Shown: positions 33,595 to 41,989 of the stretch, piece by piece | Layout of the letters: every line of letters begins with the position of its first letter | Numbering within the stretch: position 1 is the first letter of the stretch | From: Pimelobacter simplex | Lineage (GTDB): Bacteria; Actinomycetota; Actinomycetes; Propionibacteriales; Nocardioidaceae | Length of the DNA stretch: 64,000 nucleotides | NCBI RefSeq assembly: GCF_900114845.1 | Contig: NZ_FOUK01000002.1 | Coordinates: 372,001 to 436,000 of the forward strand | Reading direction: 5' to 3' | Translations under genes and position numbers: made by a program | Notes under the pieces: model-generated | What the model was told of the DNA's origin: nothing | What the model saw: only the letters and a program-made list of their open reading frames with translations | The model's database searches: none

Positions 33595-35634
33595 TCAGGC
33601 GAGCCCGTTGGCCTTGCGGATGACCTCGACGATGCCGGCCATGATCTCGGTCAGCCCGAAGTCCTTGGGCGTGTAGACGGCGGCCACGCCGAGGTCGATC
33701 AGGGCCTTGCCGTCGGAGTCGGGGATGATCCCGCCGACGATGACCGGGACGTCGCCCATGCCGGCGGCCTTCAGCCCGTCGAGGACGGCGGGCACCAGCT
33801 CCATGTGCGAGCCGGAGAGGATCGAGAGCCCGACGCAGTGGACGTCCTCGGCGACGGCGGCCGCGACGATCTGCTCCGGGGTGAGCCGGATGCCCTGGTA
33901 GATGACCTCGAAGCCCGCGTCCCGGGCCCGGACGGCGACCTGCTCGGCGCCGTTGGAGTGCCCGTCGAGCCCGGGCTTGCCCACGAGCAGGCGCAGCCGG
34001 CCGCCGAGCTCGTCGCCGGTGGCGCGCACGGCCTCGCGGACGGCGGTCAGCTCGGCGCCGGCCTCGGCCACGCCGACCGCGCCGGCGACGCCGGTGGGGG
34101 CGCGGAACTCGCCGAAGACCTCGCGCAGCACGCCGGCCCACTCCCCCGTGGTCGCGCCCGCACGGGCGGCGGCGAGGGTGGCCTGCATCAGGTTGACGCC
34201 GGACTTGGCGTCCTCGGCGAGGCGGGCGAGTGCGGCCTCGACCTCGGCGGCGTCGCGCTGCGCCTTCCAGGCGGCGACGGAGTCGAGCGCGGCCTGCTCG
34301 GCCTGGGGGTCGGCGACCATGATCGCCTCGTCCAGGTTGGCGGTCAGCGGCGAGGGCTCGGTGGTGTCGAACTTGTTGACGCCGACGATGATCTCGTCGC
34401 CGGCCTCGATCCGGCCGCGGCGCGCGGCGTGGGCGGAGACCAGCTCCTGCTTCATGTAGCCCGAGTCGACGGCGGCGATCGCGCCGCCCATCGCCTGGAC
34501 CCGGTCGATCTCGGCCTTGGCGCCCTCGATGAGCGCCTGGACCTTGGCCTCGATGACGGGCGAGCCGTCGAAGATGTCGTCGTACTCGAGCAGGTCGGAC
34601 TCGAACGCGAGGACCTGCTGCAGGCGCAGCGACCACTGCTGGTCCCACGGGCGCGGCAGGCCGAGGGCCTCGTTCCACGCGGGCAGCTGGACGGCGCGGG
34701 CGCGGGCCTTCTTGGAGAGGGTGACCGCGAGCATCTCGAGCACGATGCGCTGGACGTTGTTCTCGGGCTGCGCCTCGGTCAGCCCGAGGCTGTTGACCTG
34801 GACGCCGTAGCGGAAGCGGCGCATCTTCTCGTCGGTGACGCCGTAGCGCTCACGGGTGATCTCGTCCCACAGGTCGACGAAGGCGCGCATCTTGCACATC
34901 TCCTCGACGAAGCGCACGCCGGCGTTGACGAAGAACGAGATCCGGCCGACGACCTTCTCGAAGTCCGCGTCGGAGACCTGGCCCGACGACTTCACCTGGT
35001 CGAGGACGGCGATCGCGGTGCACATCGCGTAGGCGATCTCCTGCACGGGCGTCGCGCCGGCCTCCTGCAGGTGGTAGCTGCAGATGTTGATCGGGTTCCA
35101 CTTGGGGATCTCGTGGACCGTGTAGGCGATCATGTCGCCGATCAGCCGCAGCGAGTGCTCGGGCGGGAACACGTAGGTGCCCCGCGAGAGGTACTCCTTG
35201 ATGATGTCGTTCTGGGTCGTGCCCGCGAGCTTGTGGGCGACCTCGGACGGCGACAGGTCGGGGTTCTGCTCCTCGGCGGCGACCTGGTACATCGCGAGCA
35301 GCCACATGGCCGTCGCGTTGATCGTCATCGAGGTGTTCATCTCGGTGAGGGGGATCTGGTCGAAGAGCTTGCGCATCTCGCCCAGGTGCGGCACCGGGAC
35401 GCCGACCTTGCCGACCTCACCGCGCGCGAGCGGGCTGTCCGGGTCGTAGCCGGTCTGGGTGGGGAGGTCGAACGCGACCGAGAGGCCGGTCTGGCCCTTC
35501 GCCAGGTTGGTCCGGTACAGCGCGTTGGAGGCCTCGGCCGTCGAGTGGCCGGCGTAGGTCCGCATCACCCACGGGCGGTCCTTGGGCTGGGTGGCCTTGT
35601 CGGCGCCGCTGGCTGCGTCGGGCGTGGTGCTCAT
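33595..35634 (-). CDS. ecm: Ethylmalonyl-CoA mutase (MeaA-type, B12-dependent)
   Basis: A 679-residue adenosylcobalamin enzyme converting (2R)-ethylmalonyl-CoA to (2S)-methylsuccinyl-CoA. The N-terminal TIM barrel begins RPWVMRTYAGHSTAEASNALYR and has FDLPTQTGYD and the substrate-binding SMTINATAMW region. The C-terminal B12 domain has the DxHxxG motif (Asp557, His559, Gly562 in GKPGLDGHSNGAEQ), then VGLSILSGSH and VIVGGIIPDSD. Length and single-subunit form fit MeaA/Ecm better than heterodimeric methylmalonyl-CoA mutase. The ATG 35634 was chosen since upstream codons cross the candidate operator at 35658. PduO at 36198 and MeaB at 10216 support its cofactor. Confidence 0.93.
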   Translation of the reverse strand: MSTTPDAASGADKATQPKDRPWVMRTYAGHSTAEASNALYRTNLAKGQTGLSVAFDLPTQTGYDPDSPLARGEVGKVGVPVPHLGEMRKLFDQIPLTEMNTSMTINATAMWLLAMYQVAAEEQNPDLSPSEVAHKLAGTTQNDIIKEYLSRGTYVFPPEHSLRLIGDMIAYTVHEIPKWNPINICSYHLQEAGATPVQEIAYAMCTAIAVLDQVKSSGQVSDADFEKVVGRISFFVNAGVRFVEEMCKMRAFVDLWDEITRERYGVTDEKMRRFRYGVQVNSLGLTEAQPENNVQRIVLEMLAVTLSKKARARAVQLPAWNEALGLPRPWDQQWSLRLQQVLAFESDLLEYDDIFDGSPVIEAKVQALIEGAKAEIDRVQAMGGAIAAVDSGYMKQELVSAHAARRGRIEAGDEIIVGVNKFDTTEPSPLTANLDEAIMVADPQAEQAALDSVAAWKAQRDAAEVEAALARLAEDAKSGVNLMQATLAAARAGATTGEWAGVLREVFGEFRAPTGVAGAVGVAEAGAELTAVREAVRATGDELGGRLRLLVGKPGLDGHSNGAEQVAVRARDAGFEVIYQGIRLTPEQIVAAAVAEDVHCVGLSILSGSHMELVPAVLDGLKAAGMGDVPVIVGGIIPDSDGKALIDLGVAAVYTPKDFGLTEIMAGIVEVIRKANGLA

Positions 35635-35657
35635 AGAGCGAAGACTAGGACGATTGC

Positions 35658-35671
35658 TACCGCTTGGTAAC
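35658..35671. promoter_or_regulatory. Candidate acyl-CoA regulator operator upstream of ecm
   Basis: TACCGCTTGGTAAC on the plus strand, that is GTTACC-AAGC-GGTA read toward ecm. It shares GTTACC-N4-GGTA with the sites before ccr and the hydroxyacyl-CoA dehydrogenase, and lies 24-37 bases before the start codon, in the promoter region. Confidence 0.6.
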
Positions 35672-35721
35672 GGTCCGGACATGTGGGGTACTGCACAGCA
35701 CCCACCCCCGGACGGGCCCGC

Positions 35722-36072
35722 TCAGGCGGGGACGGCCTCGCGCTCGACCTCGATCAGCCGGATCAGGTGGGTGAGGTGGAGCATCCGCCGCACCGCCGGG
35801 GTGGCGCCGCGCAGGACCACCCGGACGCCGTACTGCTGGGCCTGGCGGCTGGCCGCAGCGAGCACCTTGAGCGCGGTCGCATCGACGGAGCGCACGGCGC
35901 TGACGTCGATGATCACCGGGCTGACCCGGTCGATGCCGCAGCGGCGGATGTGGTCGTGGACCGCCGCGCGCAGCTCGCCCGTACTGCGCACGTCGAGATC
36001 GCCGCCGAGGAGGAGGACCGGCTCCCCTGGAACGATCTCGATCAGGACAGGGGTCGACTGTCGCACTCTCAT
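35722..36072 (-). CDS. STAS-domain anti-sigma factor antagonist-like protein
   Basis: A 116-residue single STAS domain (SpoIIAA/RsbV-like): GEPVLLLGGDLDVRSTGELRAAV, VIIDVSAVRSVDATALKVLAAA around the site usually phosphorylated, and GVRVVLRGATPAVRRML. The residue at the usual phospho-serine position appears to be Asp or Ala within SVDATAL, with Thr nearby, so phospho-control is uncertain. A strong Shine-Dalgarno GGAGGGAG is 5 bases before ATG 36072, which fixes the start. No anti-sigma kinase or sigma factor is adjacent. Confidence 0.88.
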   Translation of the reverse strand: MRVRQSTPVLIEIVPGEPVLLLGGDLDVRSTGELRAAVHDHIRRCGIDRVSPVIIDVSAVRSVDATALKVLAAASRQAQQYGVRVVLRGATPAVRRMLHLTHLIRLIEVEREAVPA

Positions 36073-36197
36073 GGTTCTCCCTCCCGAGATGTCAGTCGTG
36101 TCTCCCACCTGTTACCCACCATGACGCGCCAGCACCCGGATCGGTTGCACCTCGGACCGACTTTTTTCCGTCGGACCCCGCGACTACGCTCCGAGGC

Positions 36198-36803
36198 ATG
36201 GTCAACCTGACGCGGATCTACACCCGTACCGGCGACGCCGGAGAGACCCGGCTCGGCGACATGAGCGTCACCACGAAGACCGACCTGCGCCTCCTCGCGT
36301 ACGCCGACGTCGACGAGGCCAACGCCCATCTCGGCGTCGCGATCGCCACCGGCGGCCTCGACGAGGACGTCGTCCGGATCCTCACGCACGTCCAGAACGA
36401 CCTCTTCGACGTGGGTGCCGACCTGTGCACGCCGGTCGTCGCCGACCCCGAGTACCCGCCGCTGCGCATCGAGCAGGACTACGTCGACCGGCTCGAGGGC
36501 TGGTGCGACGAGTACAACGAGCCGCTGCCCAAGCTGCGCTCCTTCATCCTCAACGGCGGCACGCCGGGCGCCGCGCACCTCCACGTCGCGCGGACCGTGA
36601 TCCGGCGCGCCGAGCGGGGCGCCTGGGCGGCGTACGAGGTGCACGGCGAGGTGATGAACAAGATCGCGATCACCTACCTCAACCGGCTCTCCGACCTGGT
36701 CTTCATCCTCGCCCGCCACGCCAACCGGGCCGAGGGCGATGTGCTGTGGGTGCCGGGCGGCGAGCGGGGTGCCGCCCGAAATCCGGGCGACGCGAGCGCC
36801 TGA
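36198..36803 (+). CDS. pduO: ATP:cob(I)alamin adenosyltransferase, PduO type
   Basis: A 201-residue enzyme making adenosylcobalamin from cob(I)alamin and ATP. The N-terminal ATP loop is TRIYTRTGDAGETRLGDMSVTTKTD, and the C-terminal half has FILNGGTPGAAHLHVARTVIRRAER and YLNRLSDLVFILAR. These are family signatures. It provides cofactor for the B12-dependent ecm product encoded 560 bases away. A 175-residue protein of unknown function follows on the same strand 19 bases later. Confidence 0.95.
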   Translation: MVNLTRIYTRTGDAGETRLGDMSVTTKTDLRLLAYADVDEANAHLGVAIATGGLDEDVVRILTHVQNDLFDVGADLCTPVVADPEYPPLRIEQDYVDRLEGWCDEYNEPLPKLRSFILNGGTPGAAHLHVARTVIRRAERGAWAAYEVHGEVMNKIAITYLNRLSDLVFILARHANRAEGDVLWVPGGERGAARNPGDASA

Positions 36804-36822
36804 GACGCGCGAGGATGTCGGG

Positions 36823-37350
36823 GTGCAGGTGAGGTTCACGAAGCTGTCCGGCCGCTACGAGATCGCTGTCGACCGGTCCGTCGGCGCGACCCTGGCCCCG
36901 CGCAACGGGCCGGGGCACAGCGACGCCGTGCCCCACGACGTGGCGCACCTGCTCGTCGAGATCGAGGACGGCCTGCGCGGCGCGGTCTACGGGCGGCTCG
37001 CCGCCGCCGACGGCGACGACGGCATGTTCTGGCCGGCCGACCCGAAGGCCCGGCGGGCCTCGCTCAAGAACCGCCGCTCCCCCACGCCCCAGGAGTCCGC
37101 CGACATGGCGCGCTCCGAGCGGCTCGCCTCGCTCACCGTGGCGCTGTGGGAGGTCGCCCGCGGGCACCGGAAGCCCGACCCCGCCTGGCCCGGCCAGGTC
37201 GGCGACAGCGGTCTCGACAGCGCACTGGTCGAGCGGCTGTTCGCACGCTACGACGACTTCTCGGCCCGCTGGGCCGCGCTGCCCGTGGGCGGCACGATCA
37301 CGCTCGACTGGCCCTTCCCCGAAGGCACCGGCAAGCGACGGCGCACGTGA
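36823..37350 (+). CDS. Conserved-looking protein of unknown function, coupled to the SNF2 helicase
   Basis: A 175-residue protein with no recognised domain: a possible beta-rich N-terminal half (VRFTKLSGRYEIAVDRSVGA, HLLVEIEDGLRGAVYGRL), a central polar stretch GMFWPADPKARRASLKNRRS, and a helical C-terminal half ending FSARWAALPVGGTITLDWPFP. No signal or membrane segment. GTG 36823 was chosen; GTG 36829 is possible. Its stop overlaps the helicase start (GTGA), so the two products probably function together. Confidence 0.6.
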   Translation: MQVRFTKLSGRYEIAVDRSVGATLAPRNGPGHSDAVPHDVAHLLVEIEDGLRGAVYGRLAAADGDDGMFWPADPKARRASLKNRRSPTPQESADMARSERLASLTVALWEVARGHRKPDPAWPGQVGDSGLDSALVERLFARYDDFSARWAALPVGGTITLDWPFPEGTGKRRRT

Positions 37351-40300
37351 ACGTCCTCGCCACGCTGACCGACGAGTTCCTCGGCCGCCACTTCGACCCG
37401 CCGACCCTCCAGCGCGCCCGCGAGGTGGCCGCCGCTGGCTCGGTACGGCGTCCCGAGATCGGGCAGCTGACCGCCTCCTCGGTGACCGCGACCGCCGAGG
37501 TGCAGGGCTCGCGCGACGTGCCCTACCAGGTGCAGCTGCACGCCGAGGCGCCCACCGACGACTACGCCGGCTGGCTGTTCACGGTATGCACGTGCCCGGT
37601 CCGCTCGACCTGCAAGCACGGCGCGGCACTCGCGCTGACCCTGCGCCAGACGTTCACCCAGCCGGCCGGCGAGGCCACCTGGCGGCGCTCGCTCGAGCGG
37701 CTGCTCACCGAGCTCGACCGGCAGCAGAGCGCCCCGCTCGAGCAGGTGCCGCTCGCGCTCGAGATCAGCCTCGAGCAGGGGCGCACGAGCTACCGCTCCG
37801 TCGGTCCGGCGATCCGGGTCCGGCCGATGCGCCAGGGCAAGAACAAGCCGTGGATCAAGACCGGCGCCGACTGGAGCGACATCGGCCTGGGGTCGGGTGC
37901 GGCCGGCTTCCCGCCCGAGCAGGCCGACGCCATCGCCGCGCTCCACGCGCTGTGGTCGGGTCACCGCGCCTACTACTACGCCGGCGTGGCGCCCTCGCTC
38001 GACGAGTTCGGCGACCACGTGGTGCGCGCGCTGCGCCACGCCCGCGACGCCGGCGTCACGCTGCTCGCGGCCCGGCCGCTGCGCTCGGTCGAGATCGCCG
38101 ACGAGCCGGCCGAGGTGGTCGCCGAGCTGGCCGACGTCGACGGCGGGACGACGCTGCGCGCGGCCGTGACGCTCGGCGAGCACACCTGGCGCGGCGACGC
38201 CGTCGTCCCGATCGGGTCGCCGGCCACCGTCGTGGGCCTGGTCGACGACCGCCACCTCGTGATCGCCGCGACCACGGCGCCCGTCCCGCCGGCGCTGCGG
38301 CACCTGGTCGACGGGCCGCCGATCGTCGTCCCGCCGGCCGACCTGGCGGCCTTCCGGTCGGCCCTGCCGGGGCTGATGAGGCACCTGCCGGTGCGCGCCG
38401 AGGAGTCCGCCGTCGAGCTGCCCGAGCCGCTGGCGCCGACCCTCGTGCTCACCGTGACCTGGCACAGCGCGACCAAGGCCGGGCTCGCCTGGCACTGGCA
38501 GTACGGCGAGGGCGACGAGCAGCGCACCTGCGCGCTGACCAGCCACGACCCGCTCGGCGGCGTCCGCGACCGCGCCGCGGAGCACGAGATCCTCGGCACC
38601 GTCTCCCCCGGCCTGCTGACCGTCAGCACGATGACCGACGGCGACGCGCTGGCGCTCGCCATCCACGGCCTGCCCCACCTGCGCACGCTCGCCGGAGTCC
38701 GGGTGGTCGAGCAGGAGCGGCCCGACTTCCGCGAGGCCGACGTCGCCCCCGAGATCCGCTTCGACCTGGTCGAGCCCTCCGAGGCCGACGCCACCGACAC
38801 CACCGACTGGCTCGACCTCGCCGTCACCGTGAGCGTCGACGGCGAGCAGATCCCGCTGCCCGACGTGCTCGCCGCGCTCACCCTCGACCAGGAGTTCCTG
38901 GTGCTGCCGAGCGGGCTCTACGTCACCACCGACCGGCCCGAGCTCGCCCGGCTGCGCGAGGTCGTCGACGCCGCCGCCGAGCTGCGCGAGCGCGACGGCG
39001 AGCACCTCGGCATCGGCCAGCACGACCTCGGCCTGTGGGCCCAGCTCGCCGAGACCGGTCTGGTTGACGCCCAGGTTGCCGAGTGGGTCCACCGCGCCCA
39101 CGCGCTGCGCGACCTCACCGACATCCCCCAGCCCACCCCGCGGGGCCTGGTCACCGACCTGCGCAGCTACCAGCGCGAGGGCTTCTGGTGGCTGGCGTTC
39201 CTGTGGCAGCACGGGCTCGGCGGCATCCTCGCCGACGACATGGGCCTCGGCAAGACGCTCCAGGTGCTCGCCCTCATCGCGCACGCCCGCACCGAGCGGC
39301 CCACCGACGCCCCCTTCCTCGTCGTCGCCCCCACGAGCGTCGTCACCGCGTGGGCCTCCGAGGCCGCCCGGCACGCGCCGGACCTGCGGGTGGCGGTCGC
39401 CGGACGCCGTACCGACGACGTGGCGGCGCTCGCCCGTGACCACGACATCGTCGTCACCACCTACACCCTGCTCCGGCTGGCCCACGAGCGCTATGCCGGC
39501 GTCGCGTGGTCGGGCCTCGTTCTCGACGAGGCGCAGCAGGCCAAGAACCACCAGAGCAAGACCTACCAGGCGGTGCGCACCATCGAGGCGCCGTTCAAGC
39601 TCGCCGTCACCGGCACCCCCTTCGAGAACCGGCTGATGGAGCTGTGGTCGCTGCTCTCCATCACCGTGCCCGGCCTCTACCCGTGGCCGCGCGCGTTCGC
39701 CGACAAGGTGGTGCGGCCTGTCGAGCGCGACGCCGACCAGACCGTGCTCGACCGGTTCCGGGCCCGGATCAAGCCGTTCCTGCTGCGGCGCACCAAGGAG
39801 CTCGTCGCCGACGACCTGCCGCCCAAGCAGGAGCAGGTGCTCGAGGTCGACCTCGACCCGAAGCACCGCAAGATCTACGACACCCACCTCGCCCGCGAGC
39901 GCCAGCGCATCCTCGGCCTGGTCGAGGACTTCGACCGCAACCGGGTCGCCATCTTCAGCGCCCTCACCAAGCTGCGCCAGCTCGCCCTCGACCCCGCCCT
40001 GGTCGACGCCGAGCACGACAAGGTCGGCTCGGCCAAGCTCGACGTCCTCGTCGACCACCTGGCCGAGATCACCGCCGAGGGCCACCGCGCGCTCGTCTTC
40101 AGCCAGTTCACCTCGTTCCTCGGCCGGGTCCGCAGCCGCCTCGACGACGCGGGCATCGTCACGACGTACCTCGACGGCGCGACCCGCGACCGCGGCGCGG
40201 TCATCGACGAGTTCCGCACCGGCGCCGCGCCCGTCTTCCTCATCTCGCTCAAGGCCGGCGGTGTCGGCCTGACCCTCACCGAGGCCGACTACGTCTTCGT

Positions 40301-40535
40301 CCTCGACCCCTGGTGGAACCCCGCCGCCGAGGCCCAGGCCGTCGACCGCGCCCACCGGATCGGCCAGACCGCCCACGTCCACGTCTACCGCCTCGTCGCC
40401 ACCGACACCATCGAGGAGAAGGTGATGGAGCTCAAGGCGCGCAAGGCCGAGCTGTTCGCCCAGGTCATCGACGGCGACGGTGCGATGAGCACCGCGATCG
40501 GGGCCGACGACATCCGGGGATTGTTCGCGGACTGA
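37347..40535 (+). CDS. SNF2/Swi2 helicase with SWIM zinc finger
   Basis: A 1062-residue DNA-translocase-type ATPase of the HepA/RapA-like group. A SWIM zinc finger is near residues 80-95 (CTCPVRSTCKHG). A long middle region (about 100-560) lacks known motifs. The SNF2 N-terminal lobe starts near 590: Walker A DDMGLGKTLQV at about 630 and the box II motif LDEAQQAKN at about 725. The C-terminal lobe has VFSQFTSFLGR, SLKAGGVGLTLTEADYV and AHRIGQ near 1004. It is likely to remodel DNA-protein complexes or act in transcription recycling or repair. GTG 37347 overlaps the preceding stop. Confidence 0.93.
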   Translation: MNVLATLTDEFLGRHFDPPTLQRAREVAAAGSVRRPEIGQLTASSVTATAEVQGSRDVPYQVQLHAEAPTDDYAGWLFTVCTCPVRSTCKHGAALALTLRQTFTQPAGEATWRRSLERLLTELDRQQSAPLEQVPLALEISLEQGRTSYRSVGPAIRVRPMRQGKNKPWIKTGADWSDIGLGSGAAGFPPEQADAIAALHALWSGHRAYYYAGVAPSLDEFGDHVVRALRHARDAGVTLLAARPLRSVEIADEPAEVVAELADVDGGTTLRAAVTLGEHTWRGDAVVPIGSPATVVGLVDDRHLVIAATTAPVPPALRHLVDGPPIVVPPADLAAFRSALPGLMRHLPVRAEESAVELPEPLAPTLVLTVTWHSATKAGLAWHWQYGEGDEQRTCALTSHDPLGGVRDRAAEHEILGTVSPGLLTVSTMTDGDALALAIHGLPHLRTLAGVRVVEQERPDFREADVAPEIRFDLVEPSEADATDTTDWLDLAVTVSVDGEQIPLPDVLAALTLDQEFLVLPSGLYVTTDRPELARLREVVDAAAELRERDGEHLGIGQHDLGLWAQLAETGLVDAQVAEWVHRAHALRDLTDIPQPTPRGLVTDLRSYQREGFWWLAFLWQHGLGGILADDMGLGKTLQVLALIAHARTERPTDAPFLVVAPTSVVTAWASEAARHAPDLRVAVAGRRTDDVAALARDHDIVVTTYTLLRLAHERYAGVAWSGLVLDEAQQAKNHQSKTYQAVRTIEAPFKLAVTGTPFENRLMELWSLLSITVPGLYPWPRAFADKVVRPVERDADQTVLDRFRARIKPFLLRRTKELVADDLPPKQEQVLEVDLDPKHRKIYDTHLARERQRILGLVEDFDRNRVAIFSALTKLRQLALDPALVDAEHDKVGSAKLDVLVDHLAEITAEGHRALVFSQFTSFLGRVRSRLDDAGIVTTYLDGATRDRGAVIDEFRTGAAPVFLISLKAGGVGLTLTEADYVFVLDPWWNPAAEAQAVDRAHRIGQTAHVHVYRLVATDTIEEKVMELKARKAELFAQVIDGDGAMSTAIGADDIRGLFAD

Positions 40536-40563
40536 GGCGCTGGCGCCGGACAGGGGACGTTTG

Positions 40564-40648
40564 CTCCCAACTTGCTCCAAGTTTCTCCCAGAGTTGGAGC
40601 AAAGGGGTTATGCTCCAAGAGTTGGAGAAACTTGGAGAAAGTTGGGAG
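40564..40648. promoter_or_regulatory. Long imperfect inverted repeat with iterated CTCCAA/TTGGAG units upstream of fic
   Basis: Arms 40564-40601 and 40611-40648 match at 33 of 38 positions around a 9-base loop. The arms are built of eight short units: CTCC cores at 40564, 40575, 40585 and 40613, and GGAG cores at 40596, 40624, 40634 and 40645. Neighbouring units are mostly 10-11 bases apart, one helical turn. The region ends immediately before the chosen fic start. Such a layout suggests a multi-subunit repressor operator; the last units double as the Shine-Dalgarno. Confidence 0.75.
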
Positions 40649-41989
40649 ATGCGACGACCGGCCCCCGCACCCTCCGACGGGCCCGACTCCGCGGTCTGGG
40701 AGAGTCCCGCCGACTTCCTGCGCGCCTTCGCTGATCACGAGGACACCGATCCGCGCTACCTGGCGTGGGACGATTTCAGGTTCCGGCGCGAGCCCGGCGC
40801 CCTGACGGTCGAGCAGCAGTGGTCCCTGGTGCGGTTCCGCAGGCGCAGCACCGCACGCGCACTGCCTCAGCTGGTCGACGAGCACGGCCACGCTTTCAGC
40901 TATGTCCTCGCCGACGAGGTCCTGCAGCTCATCGATCACATCCGGGGCGCGGCGAGTGGCGAGATCACCATCGCCGACGAGGTGACCCACACGGGGAGCC
41001 GCAACCGCTACATCGTCAGCTCACTGATCGAGGAGGCCATCACCTCGAGCCAGCTCGAGGGTGCCGCCACCAGCCGCATGGTCGCCAAGGAGATGCTGAC
41101 CAGCGGGCGCTCACCGCGGACGCGGGACGAGCGGATGATCGTCAACAACTTCCGAGCCATGCAACAGGTCCGCGAGTGGCGCAGCGACGACATCACCCCC
41201 GACCGGATCCGCGAGCTCCACCGCATCGTCACCGACGGCACCCTCGACGACCCCGCTGCCGCCGGACGTCTGCAGGTGCCCGATGAGGACCGGGTCGCTG
41301 TCTGGTCCCCGCAGGGAGAACTGCTGCACTCCCCTCCCCCGGCCACCCAGTTGCCGGAGCGCCTCGAACGGTTGTGCCAGTTCGCGAACGGGCCGCGCCC
41401 CGGGGAGCCGTACCTGCCGCCGCTCCTTCGCGCGGTCGCGGTTCACTTCATGACGGGTCACGACCATTACTTCGAGGACGGCAACGGCCGGACCGCCCGG
41501 GCACTCTTCTACTGGGTGATGCTGCGCGAGGGATTCTGGCTGACGGAGTACCTCAGCATCAGCCGTCTCCTCAAGGCTGCGCCGAGCCAGTACGCCAGGT
41601 CCTACCTGCTCACCGAGACCGACGACGGCGACCTGACCCACTTCTTCATCTACAACCTGGGCACCGTGCGTCGGGCCATCGAGGCGCTCCACGAACACCT
41701 CGCCCGCAAATCCGCTGAGCTGCGGAAGGTCAAGGCCGCGATGGATGCGCGCCATGGCGAGTTCAACCACCGGCAGCTGACGGCGCTCGAGCATGCCCTC
41801 CGCAACCCGAGTGCGGTCTTCACGGTGCACAGCCACGCCACGACCCATCACGTCTCGGGTGAGAGCGCTCGCAAGGACCTGGCCGATCTTGCCCACCGCG
41901 GCTACTTCGTCCAGCGCAGATCCAGCAAGCACAACGAGTGGAGGCCCACGCCCGACCTCGCCGATCAGCTCGGGGCGCCGACCGCCTGA
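40649..41989 (+). CDS. Fic-domain protein with C-terminal winged helix-turn-helix
   Basis: A 446-residue protein. The Fic core motif is intact: HYFEDGNGRTARALF with catalytic His273 (HxFxDGNGRxxR), indicating AMP transfer or related activity. An inhibitory motif of the S-x3-E-G type (SSQLEG) lies in the N-terminal half near residue 133, so the enzyme is self-inhibited. The C-terminal 90 residues (FNHRQLTALEHALRNP, HVSGESARKDLADLAHRGY) form a winged helix, so the protein may bind the iterated operator in front of its own gene. ATG 40610 is an alternative start that would translate part of the repeat. It overlaps the convergent MFS gene by 25 bases. Confidence 0.9.
   Translation: MRRPAPAPSDGPDSAVWESPADFLRAFADHEDTDPRYLAWDDFRFRREPGALTVEQQWSLVRFRRRSTARALPQLVDEHGHAFSYVLADEVLQLIDHIRGAASGEITIADEVTHTGSRNRYIVSSLIEEAITSSQLEGAATSRMVAKEMLTSGRSPRTRDERMIVNNFRAMQQVREWRSDDITPDRIRELHRIVTDGTLDDPAAAGRLQVPDEDRVAVWSPQGELLHSPPPATQLPERLERLCQFANGPRPGEPYLPPLLRAVAVHFMTGHDHYFEDGNGRTARALFYWVMLREGFWLTEYLSISRLLKAAPSQYARSYLLTETDDGDLTHFFIYNLGTVRRAIEALHEHLARKSAELRKVKAAMDARHGEFNHRQLTALEHALRNPSAVFTVHSHATTHHVSGESARKDLADLAHRGYFVQRRSSKHNEWRPTPDLADQLGAPTA

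Noticed and set aside
36097..36108. CGTGTCTCCCAC upstream of the STAS gene, identical to part of the MITE-like terminal repeat
   Set aside because: Only 12 bases match, the GCTAGGG end is missing, and no partner repeat is found nearby; chance or a shared minor motif is enough.
40546..40560. Sequence similar to the two-component block (GCCGGACAGGGGACG)
   Set aside because: It has an extra G, lacks the spaced GTCC half, and lies far from the operon; not counted as a third site.
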